From Paulinella micropora (lineage: Eukaryota; Cercozoa; Imbricatea; Euglyphida; Paulinellidae): a stretch of DNA of 64,000 bases. The translations under genes and the position numbers were made by a program. Below are positions 1 through 11,200 of this stretch, in pieces. Numbering within the stretch: the stretch's first letter is position 1; each line of letters starts with the position of its first letter. The stretch spans positions 83,501-147,500 of the forward strand of contig WBZZ01003641.1 of NCBI GenBank assembly GCA_019918135.1, written 5' to 3'. The notes beneath the pieces are model-generated. The model made no database searches and was not told the origin of the DNA. It saw only the letters and a list, made by a program, of their open reading frames with translations.

Positions 1-128
1 GGATCCGTAGGATCCCCACCCTTGGGGATATTGACGATGATTCCCTTGCCCCAAGCTTTTGGAGTCCTCTCGGCTTCTCGAATCCAGTTGAAGTACTGCG
101 TTAAGTAGCCATTGATGTAGGCGCCGCC
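1..128 (-). pseudogene. Non-LTR (LINE) reverse transcriptase fragment, cut by window edge
   Basis: Read from base 128 leftwards there is one open frame of 42 codons. It contains TPKAWGKGIIVNIPKGGDP, the typical start of a non-LTR retrotransposon reverse transcriptase domain (a W..A.IV..PK.GDPT pattern that precedes the NYRPISL block in the family). The expected downstream part lies outside the window. Its upstream end stops abruptly at an (AAT)n run. It is probably a dead fragment in an upstream intron of the large + strand gene, but the rest of the element cannot be judged from here. Confidence 0.65.
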
Positions 129-169
<41 letters not shown>

Positions 170-446
170 CGTCATCATCATCGTCATTATCATGATAATG
201 ATAATAGTGTTTGTCTGTCAATGGCTGATCCAAATCCGGACATGCCTCCACCGTCTCACCGCAGTCAAGGGCAGTACGAAGATTTGAGAATAGATCTGAT
301 CACACCTCCATAGGACAGCTCCAAGCCTTCCAGACAGACCAATGCTTTCAAAGAAAACATTCTTTGAAAATACTGGCACTGACGGAATCGAACTGGTGAC
401 AGGTCCCAGATGGTATGACTAGACCACTGGGCTATCGCGGTGCGCC
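129..446 (-). mobile_element. tRNA-derived SINE, copy 1, with (ATT)n tail
   Basis: On the minus strand the element starts near 446 with a tRNA-like head. An A-box-like TAGCCCAGTGG is followed about 40 bases later by a B-box-like AGTTCGATTCC. The body includes a CACATGTC-type segment and the tail is an ATT/AAT microsatellite with some ATG (129-206). The same head, body and tail recur at 39.3-41.2 kb and 48.1-48.7 kb. A long Asn/Ile/Leu frame starting inside the head is only the microsatellite read as codons. Confidence 0.75.
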
Positions 447-502
447 AATAATAATAATCATAATAATATCATTATTCTTATTATTATTTTTATTATCTTT
501 AC

Positions 503-551
<49 letters not shown>

Positions 552-577
552 CATTATATTGTTGTTTGTGTGCGCAG

Positions 578-1531
578 CGTGCTGTTCAAATAATTTTCCG
601 AATCTCGCCATCAATGGCGCTGTTGTGACCACGTCGGCCAACAAGAGTGCCGATCAGTGTCGCACATTGTGCAACAGTAATTCTCTTTGCAAGGCCTGGA
701 AAGTAACCCCGATCGGGTATATATACAATACCTAGACACACACAAACATACACACACACACATTTTATGTATGTATGTATGTGAGTGCGTATTTATGTAT
801 GTATGCATGTATACATATATGACAAGTTGCCTCTCTCCCCCCCGGTAAATTTGTCCACCCTGGGAAGACATGGTCAACACATGGGGGGAAAACTCTTGAA
901 AATTTCAAGACATCTGATTCTGTTCGAAGTATGGCTGAAACCATCAAAAACAATAATTGTTTTTTCCTTCTTCGGAGAGGTACAGATTCGGCTGTTTCTG
1001 GGGAGGATTCCGACAGGGGACTCGCAATTGATCGATTTTTTGATTTTTTTTTTTCGTGATTTAATCGGGTGACAGATGGGTGTGTGTGTGTGTGGGGGGG
1101 GGGGGGTCAGGTAAATTTTAATGGTATGTATTATAAATTTGCTATACTAGTCAGGCAGCAGTGACCATGGCATGGCCCTAACTGCTATTTCATGTGTTAA
1201 AGCTCCTAGTGTTTAGTACAACCAAACATTACTTCAAGCGCTTTGCTTCCTGTTGTTGTGGCTTGCGTAGTAGCTCGTTCGAAAGCTCTTGATGAAGAGC
1301 TTTCCAGTGAGCTATGACCTAGGCTTGGGGACACAGATTAGCTGAGGACGAAGCGCTGGAACTTATTGCTGATTGTACTTAAAAGCTAGGAACTTCTCTG
1401 TTATTTCATATTTTGTATCTGCAGTTACAATGGAAAGCCTGTTATTGGGACAACCTGTACGCTGCTGTCGTCAATCACTGGCAATAGTGTAATTGCCACC
1501 AACGTCGGCGCCGTCAGCGGACTCGCTTGCG
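578..1531 (+). CDS. Exons 1-2: first PAN/Apple-like domain
   Basis: Exons are 578-716 (phase 1 to 2) and 1425-1531 (phase 2 to 1). The first encodes CCSNNFPNLAING..., then a C...C....C pattern (DQCRTLCNSNSLCKAWK) as in the N-terminal half of PAN domains. The second encodes NGKPVIGTTCTLLSS and ends VGAVSGLAC, the typical C-terminal half with a cysteine before the closing strand. The junction codon is completed by GG plus T. The frame that runs upstream of 578 through Leu/Ile repeats is intronic microsatellite, not protein. Confidence 0.8.
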
Positions 1532-4007
1532 GTGGTCATTATTATGTTTATTATTATTATATTATTATTATTATTATTTTTATTATTATTATTATCATTA
1601 TATTATACTTAAGAAAGAACAATTTATCACTTGCTCAGGTTGCTGTACCACCTCTCTGTCGGGCCTCAGTATTACAAACGCCAACTTGGCCCAGTACAGA
1701 CTGCGCACGCCCGAGGAGTGCCGTCAAGCTTGCAACCGCGAACCTAACTGCAACTCTTGGACCAGCCTCCCTTCAAGGTACTTCGTTCTGAGTTCTTAAT
1801 TGCAACGAGCCATGACTTCCAGCACTTTGTTCTCGGCTTGTTGATGCTTCTGCAGTGGCTCGTTTGAAAGCCTTTGATAAGATCTAATTTCCCATGACAC
1901 ATGTTCTGGACGCAAGGTTTGGTTGAGAGCGAAGCTCTTGAAATCATTGTTCATTGTGGTTAACAACTAAGAATTTTTCTACTACATTAGCAACGTCCCT
2001 GAAAGGTATTGGGAGCAGCATGTGGGGGGTGTGGTTGGCACTGAGCGTTGAGGGCAAAGGGTAATATTTGCATGAAATGGTATGTGTGTGCGTCATTCCT
2101 TCGACCCAGCAGGCTTTGTGTTTTTTGTGTGTTTGCCAAATATCACCTTCTAACTCCTAGTTAGCTCTAACGGAGCAGTTTTGCGAGTAGTACAATGCCA
2201 AAATTCAGAACACTTGAAAGTTCGCTAACGCAAGTTTTTTTTTTTTTTTTTTTTTTCGAAATCCAAAACCGGTGAATTTAGGCATTTAATACGTTTGAAA
2301 GTTCCCTAACGCAACTTTTTTTTCGAATTCCAAAAAAACCATGTCAACATCGCCAACGAGTCTGGGGCTTGAGGCCCTGTAAGTATGAACTTCACCTCAT
2401 TTCGGTTGCCGAAAACCATGATTTATTCATGCACAGCATCGATTTGTGGGGTGGGGTACGACATTAGCGATTTCCTCCTTTCCCTCCCCCGAAGAAGTCA
2501 AAGTGTCTCCCCGCCCCAAAAAAAATCGGCCCAGCGCATTAATAAATCATGGATTTGAAGCAACCAATCCTTGCAAGCTCCTATTACCATGTAGCCAAAG
2601 GGTCGGGCATCATATCTTTGGGTAGAAGGAAGCTTCTTGTCGAGATCTGCAATACACACCCTGGGTGGTCTTAGACATTTGTGGTGGCGGGTGGCACCAA
2701 GTAAATATATATATATATATAATATATGTATTCGAAAGAGCTCGTCAAAAAGTGTCAGGTTTACCTAACATCAGCGTCTAATTCCCATATGGTCTGGGTG
2801 CCGCCACTACCCAGAAAATCTGGCATTGACAGCATGGTGCCAACCGCCACAAAAGTCTAATATCTCTGCCAAATGGGAAAGGGGGGCCGCCTCCGAATAG
2901 CTCAACCAAATATTGGTTTGGGTGGGGGGGGGGGGGGGTCTTTCCCGGGTAAGTCAGTCAAATAAAGGATGGTTCCGGAGACTGGGTTAAGGATATTTTT
3001 TTTGTGCGTTCAGGCGATATCGCGACATTGCACGCGATATAGTATTCTGTCCTACTTTGTTGTTAGTTTCTCCACCTCGTCAGCCAACTGTTTCTTGAAG
3101 GGGCCACCCACCACTTATGCACTAGTTGTGGGAGCAGTGAGTGGACTACCGTGCCCAGGTCTCTCTTTCTCTCATACACACTGTCATTTGGTTTGTTGTC
3201 GTTCGATCGATCGATAGATAAATGGGAAGATAGGTAGGTAGTTAGATAGATAGATATAAAATACATGGATGGATATAAAGATTCATGGATGGATGGATGG
3301 GTATGGGTGATTAGGTAGATAATACTATTCTCTGTAATGAAAGTTAATCGCTTATCGTTGCCATCGTCATCATCATAGTTCTGTGTATCTCACACACACT
3401 ATTTGTATAGCAGCAGCAGTAGTAGTAGTAGTAGTAGTAGTGGTACTAGTAGTATAGAACACATTTGGTTAGTTGTCGTTAGATCTATAGATAGATGGAT
3501 AGATAGGTAGGCAGTAGATAGACAGGTAAGGAGGCGCTTGGAAGTCATTTTTTGTTTTTTGTGAAGTACTAATAGCCTCTCGGCAACTGTATCAGATAAG
3601 GTGTGCCTACTGAGAGTGGAGGACGATTGCGACGAGGCGGCTCGCGACGTCGTGTTCAACGGCAACGTGTTTGCGAATGAGCCGCAGCCATCTATTCTAC
3701 AAGTGACGCAACTAACTTCAACAGCCGGCGGCACGGTACTAGTACCAGCAGGTATATTGCTTTTCTGATGATGATGATGATTATTATTATTATTATTTTT
3801 TTTTTTTCGGTTTTACAATACGCGTACGTATACATACACATGCAAAAATATACATGAATGTTGTTTAAATACTTTCCTTTTCATTTCTGGTCTTTCTTTC
3901 TTCCGTCCTCTTCCCTCTTTCTTTTCTTCGTGTTTGCCCCCCCCCCCCCCTCAACAAAAAAACAAAAAAAAACTTCCCCCGCCCTTCTTTTTCCCCTTTA
4001 CTTATTT

Positions 4008-4041
<34 letters not shown>

Positions 4042-7000
4042 CTTGGCAGTGGGGACGGCCAGCATCTATGGCAGCAACGGAGGTCTTTTCGTCGTAGGCG
4101 CCAACGGTAACTACACGTTCATCCAATCCACGATGGTGATCCCAACCGACGGTTCCGACGCACGCACGTCCATTACCGTTACCACGTGCACCAGCATTGT
4201 GCCCCTGGACACCTGTGACACGTCATTATTGGAAGTGAAAGTACTCTACGCAACAGACGACCTCGGTGAGACGGACAAGTACACTGTTAAAAACGGCAAC
4301 GTGCTACCCAACGATTCGACGTCCAACGGCGACGTGAAGGTCTGTTGCATAATTTGAACATTTCGACATCCTATATACAGATCCCGGGAATTCGTCCACA
4401 TGTTATGACAGAATTCCCAAGATCCCATCGTGGGATATGGTCGACTTGGCCCAACTGAACATTTCAACATCCTATATACAGATCCCGGGAATTCGTCCGC
4501 ATGTTATGGCCGAATTCCCGAGATCCCATGGTAGACTTGGCCCAACTATGTTGCTGCTGCCGCTACTGCTGCTGCTGCTTCTCTACTCTTTTCTCTTCTT
4601 CCTCTATGTTCCTGCTTATGCTTGGTTCTTCCTTTGTTCTGCTTCTGCTGCTGTTGCGTCTTCTTCCCCTTCTCATCCTTTTCTTCCTCTTTTCCTTCTG
4701 CTGCTTCTCCTTTTGTTGCTGCTTCTTTCTTCTTCCTCCTGCTCCTTCTGCTTCTCCTTCTCGTCCTCTTCCTTCCTTCTCTGTCTTCGTTCTTTTCTTA
4801 TTCTTATTCTTCTTCCCCTTTTCTCTTTCTTCTGCTACTCCTGCTGCTTCGACTTCTGCTTCTGCTATTTTTTAGGAGGTTCGTCGGGTGACCGATGGGA
4901 ATGGCGTCACGACGCAGTTGAGCGCGACTTCACCAACGGTCATTGTGGGGACCAACGGGGGCCAATTCACTCTCAATTTGGACGGGTCCTACACGTTTGA
5001 CCCCACAAGCATTCCGGCTGCCAACTTCCCAACTGACGGGTAGGGAACTTGAATAACGCAATGATTAAAATTGTAAGCATAATATTACATTAAATTATAT
5101 TACGTATTTATATCACATATTATATTATGTTACCTTACCTTACATGACATTATATTATATATGAAATTATTGCATGATATTATATTATATCATTATTTTT
5201 CTCAGCAACAACAAACAGAGAACTTGGTTCCCAGTTTTTACGTACAAGGAACAGTACATTCAAGCGCTTCATTCTTAGCCATTTTTCATGGTCGTGGCTT
5301 GTATAGCAGCTTACTTGAAAGTTCATACCAAGAGCTTCTAATGAGCCACAGGCTGATTGTCTGAGAATAAAGCCGCTGGAACTCATTATTGATTGTTCTG
5401 AAGAACTCTGATAATTGTAATGACTAACGTTATCTCCTGCAATACGATAGGTCGCCCTTCTTCACCAGAGTGAACTACACCATGTGCAGCCGGCAGTCGA
5501 ACGGGACGATCTGTGACACGGCGAGTTTGATCTTTATGGTGCTATACACAACCGATGACTGCTATGCCACGGATCTCTCCACTGCAATCAAGGAAAATGT
5601 GCTCACCAATGATAGCCCCTCCAAAAACATGGTGGTCTCACTCCCCCTCCACACACGCCTCTCTCTCTCTCCCTCTCTCTTCTCTCTCCCTGTGTGTCTC
5701 CTAATTCTTACATCCTCATTCCCTGTATTATTTCTCTCTTTTATACACACACACACTCTCTCTCTCTCTCGCTTCCGCTCTGAAAGGTGGTTCGGTACTC
5801 GAATGGCAGTGGCACCACGCTCAGCTCGGTGCCACCTGGCACCGCTATATCTGGAACTCATGGCGGAACGTTTACCATTTACAGCGACGGCACAGTTCTG
5901 TTCAACCCTGCGGGGATGATGGCTCCAGGTGACACATGTACAATTAACAACTACTAAGCTGTTTTGTTCTCGGTCAATGGTTGTTTTTCCTCAGCTGTGT
6001 CATGGCTTGTTAGTAAGCTCCTGGTGTGAGCACACACACACACATACATATACATATATATATAATCAAAATCAACAAAAATGACCCGGGGAAAAATTTG
6101 TATAAGTATTCTCTGCAGACAGTTTGGTTGAGTTAGATAGGTAGATAGGTAGGTAGGTCTTTCCAACGAGGTCCTGCAGAAGCCACCACAAGGCAGAAAT
6201 GGCCTAGGACGACTGCATGGGGAAGTCTTTGCTCATCGCACCTAAAATTTAACAACCTTGTCATGTAATACATGCACACACAGACAGACATGATGCATAG
6301 AATTGCATGCATGCATATACGCATACTAATTTTATATTTTTTATTTGCATATATAGGCAACGGGGCGCCGTTGGATACCTCGGTGATATACAAGGCATGC
6401 CGCAAGCCCTTCCCTGTTTGTTCTTACCGCACGATCTCGGGAAAAATTTGTACCAGTGCCTTACCTAGCACCGGTGACGTACTGTATGAATATGATGCGA
6501 ATGGCTCGTCGTGTGTCAACACGACCATGGCTCAACTCTGCTCAGGTAATGCGTATTGTATGTATATGCATGTCTGTATTTTTTTGCAATTTATGTCTGT
6601 ATGCATTATGCATGCATATACATGTATGTTATAACTATGTATGTAATGTTTTACGCGTTTTATGTATGCATAATGCATGCATATACATGTATGTAATAAT
6701 AACTATGTATTATGTATGTATGTATAAAATGTTAACTATGTATGCATGTCTGTGTATGTAGTACGTACGCTCTACGTATGTCTGCAATACTATGTACAAT
6801 GCATGCATGCCTTGTGTTCATGTGTGTGTGTAGCGATTTGCGACAGGAGTGCGAACTGCATAGGCTACACGTTCGACCCTACTGGCAGGACGCTCATGTG
6901 TGATAAGGGAAAGCCGGTTTCTCTCCTAACCTTCACACGCCCATCACAAGGAGACGTTCTTAGTTCTTGTAAATTAACTACAAAGCACAAAAAGGACTAT

Positions 7001-8166
7001 CTAGGAGCAAAGTCTTGTGTGTAGTCCTGCCTTATTGGAAAGCTGTTGTGGAGAGCTTTTCAACGAGATCCGGCACAAGAATATTATATTCTGCGGCAAG
7101 CCACAAATTCGACGTGTTTTGCGGGCGAGCCGGCAAAACACGTCGAATTTGGCGAGCCGCAGATGTGTTTTTCTCGGTAACCTGCTCACATTATGAGGTG
7201 GTGACCGAGAAACAAGGACAAGCAAGGTTGAGAACGAAGCGCTTGAAGTCGATTGATCATTGTTCTTAAGAAGCAAGAAACCTGTTAAGTCCCTGAGAAC
7301 TTCTTACTTAGGTAGAATGAAAAATACGTCAACAAGCGCTTCGTTCTAGATCTATCTCAGCCAATCATTACATCCAAAGCTCGTGGTGCGAGTTTTTACA
7401 TGAGCTATTGCAAAAAACCACCATAACCACCACCAAAAGCTGAGAATGTACGTTGCTGCCTACTTGGCGCTCAATAACTAGGAACTTTTTGCTGGAGTTA
7501 GCGCTCGATCTGATCGTGATTGTCGGAAAAGAAAAAATTTCGGCAAGTATTGAATCACAGAAAACTGTGGGAAGTTCAAAAGCTACTCGGGCAAGGATAT
7601 CAACGCCTGGTTGCGAATGAAGCCCCGGCTAAGTCAAAAACGTGTGTTTTCGTTAGTTTGCATGAACTTGGATACCCTCCAGGCCACATCTGAGATTCTT
7701 TATTAACGCTTCAAATAGAACAAACAAATACCTTCAAACGCTGCGTTCTCGGCATATTTGTCGTTGTATGTGCAGTGGCTGCTTGAAAAGCTCTGATTAA
7801 GAGCTTTCCAGCGAGAAACGACGCAGGAAGCCTGAAAGTCATAGTTCCTTACAGTTAAGAATTGAGAACCTCTCCAGAAACTTCAGTCTACTCTTAGGCT
7901 TCTGCAACCATCATCATTTTGACATTTCCCACCATATCCTCTATAGGGATCCCGGGAATGTGTTCACATGTTATGGCGAATTCCCAATATCCCACAGGAT
8001 TTTGGAAATGTCCCACTCTGTATATTAGGGTTTCGCGCTCACGGGTCCCGGAGGGTGTCTGTTCTGGTCGTTGATCACTTCGTCGCAGGGATCATCGAAT
8101 GCGACTGCATGCTACTTGAAGAATTCCAGCACATGTGTGGATGGCGGTCAGGGAGCGTCGACGCAT

Positions 8167-8216
<50 letters not shown>

Positions 8217-11200
8217 CCAGACCTACATCCATACCTACATGCATGTGTATACACGCATATGACTACGCTTCGCTGTCGATGTGTGCCTTCGTTTTCAGTT
8301 CTTAAGTACCGTGAACGATGACTTCAAGCACTTCGCTCTCAGATACCTGCTGCATCCGAAGCCTGTGCTATCTCATTAGAAGGCTCTCGCTGAGAGAGCT
8401 TTCAGAATTGCACAAGCATGAAGGATCAGAATCAGCAGAGAACGAAACGCTTGAAGCAGTAATTATTCCTGGTACTTAAGAAGGAAGCCCTTCCTTCAAG
8501 TTGGCAGGCGCGCTCGAGTGAGTTGCGTGTGGTGTGGGCGTGTTCGCAAGTCAAGAATGGAACGGAGAGCGCACGAGAGACAGAGACCGCGAGGAGGGGG
8601 GGGGGGGGGGGGGGGGGGGACTAGCCATTCGCTTTGTACGCCTTGTCCGAATTATCTATCCGTTTCCTTTCTGGCAAATAAAAACTATTTAAACTGATGG
8701 TTTGCAATATTGTGACAGAATGCGACGAGGCAAATGTGACAGTTAAGATTCTCTACGCGACCAACGACTTCAGACCAACGGACAGGAATACACCGATCGA
8801 TGGAAGCTTAACTGACAACGATTCCACGTCCACGGCGGACCCCGGGGAAGTGCGGACGGTGATCGATGGTACAGGCACGCCGGTGAATGTCACAAGTCCC
8901 GGGGTAATGGTGAGCGGCACTAACGGTGGGGTGTTCACGATCTATAAGAATGGCTCGTTCTCGTTCGACCCGACAGGTATCCCGGATAGCAAATTCCCCA
9001 CGGATGGTTCCGACTTCCTCACCTCGGTGCAGTACGTTTTCTGCAGCGTGGATTCGAATGGAACCAGATGCGACGATGCCACCGTGACTATTGCGATCTT
9101 GTACGCGACCGACGACTGCGTGGAGACAGACAAGAACACGGCGAAATCAGGCAACGTGCTGCCCAACGACTCGACGTCGACAAACGCCACCAAGGTGGTG
9201 CGGAAGGTCACCGATGGGAGTGGCGTGTCGACCGCGCTGGTCGGAAATGTGACCTCGGTCACTGTAAGCGGGACCAACGGAGGCCAGTTCGTCATCAAGC
9301 AAGATGGGTCCTACACGTTCGATCCGAGAGGGATAGTCAATTTTCCTACAGATGGCTCCGATTTTCTTTCAAGTGTGAACTACACCATGTGCAGCCTGCA
9401 GTCGAATGGGACTATCTGCGATACGGCGAGTTTGATCGTGAAGATTTTGTACACGAACGACGTGTGCGTGGAGACTGACGTCAACACGGCCATCACGGGC
9501 AACGTGCTGAAGAACGACGGTTCGTCCACTCCTGGGCGGGGTCCGCAGGTGATCGGTTACTTGAACCTGTCATCGGGCACTCAAGTTCCACCAGGCACCA
9601 CCGTAGTCGGCACCAGGGGCGGGACGTTCATCATCGCTAGCAACGGGAGCTTTACCTTCGACCCGGCGGGGATCGTGACCCCGGGCGACGGGACGCCCTT
9701 GAGTTCGTCGGTGGTCTACGAGGCTTGTCGGATACCGACACCGCAGTGCAATTACAGCCAGCGCGCATTCGCGAGCTGCGGGAACTCGTTCCAGTCCACT
9801 CAGAAGCTCTATGCGTTCAGTGGGAGTGCCACCTGTCTTAATACGACGGACACTAAAGCCTGTCAAGGTATATCACTATGTATGTATGTAGGAATCATAA
9901 TATCTATGTATGTAATTTATGTATGTTTCTAAGTAATGCTTGCATTCGTGCATATATGTATATGGATGTTAGTAACTTGTATGCACGTAGTTATGCATGA
10001 GCGTATGCATGCCCGTGGAATGTAAATTGTGATAAATGTTTGTACGAATGTGACATTGCTGTAAGTATGTTGTATATGAATGCAAGGTTTGCGTGTATGC
10101 GTTCATGCGTGTACGTATTATTTATGCTTGTGATATGTAAACGTTTGCGTGGATTCATGGGTTCTACTACGTACGTGCGTATGTACGTACGCATGTTACC
10201 GGTATGTACGTAATGCATGTGCGTACGCCTTGTATGTATTTATGTGTGTGTAGCGATTTGCGACAGGAGTCCGAAGTGCTTGGGCTTCACGTTCGACCGT
10301 CACGGCAGTCTGTTCGACTGCGCTAATGGCATGCCGGTTTCTCTCCTATCCTGTACACCATTTGTTCGTGGGGGGGAAATCTCACGACTCGGGCTCCTGG
10401 ATATGATTTCTACCTGAACGAAAGACGCAAAGAAACGATACATCAGCTTCTCATCATTTTTAAATTTATTTTATTGCATGTTCAAGTGCAAATGAGAGCA
10501 CGCCACAAGAGTCCCCCCCCCAACCCCAAAGAGAAAACACACACACACAGCGCACAATTACACACCCCATCGTGCTCTATGGGTTCTGTAGACCACCCCA
10601 GTGCCAACGGGGCCTGTCGGAGGTTGTCTGTTTTGGTCCGACGTGAGCACGCTCATAGCTCCTATTCAGTCCGATTCAACCTGCTTCTTGAAGGAGGTTT
10701 GTCAAGATGGCGGTCAGTACGCGTACGCGCGCTTCACATTATGATTTCACCGCGAGTTTGTGCGTGCAAGAATGAGCGTGAGAAGAGACCGAGAGGCCTG
10801 GGAGAGAGTTTGTGAGAACAACTGAGTCAATCGCTCAGCACTTCATGTGTATCTGGTGTGTGGTGCCATTCTGTTTCCTTCTTGCCCAAACCAGCAACGC
10901 TTGCGCTGCCTTGTGATGTGAGTTGCCAAGGGAGGACCCCCGCTTGAACTCATGGTGTGCTCTGTTGGTGACAGACTGCGACACATCGAATCTGACAGTT
11001 AAGATTCTCTACGCGACCAACGACTTCAGGCCAACGGACAGGAATACACCGATCGATGGAAGCTTAACTGACAACGATTCCACGTCCACGGCGGACCCCG
11101 GGGAAGTGCGGACGGTGATCGATGGTACAGGCACGCCGGTGAATGTCACAAGTCCCGGGGTAATGGTGAGCGGCACTAACGGTGGGGTGTTCACGATCTA

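Noticed and set aside
415-735. 106-codon frame starting inside the SINE and running through Leu/Ile repeats into the first PAN exon
   Set aside because: The first half is SINE head and ATT microsatellite. A good AG acceptor at 576-577 separates it from the PAN exon, so the start codon is not real.
4437-5000. 187-codon Leu/Ser/Cys-rich protein
   Set aside because: It is the polypyrimidine tract of an intron read in one frame, followed by the real exon in another frame.
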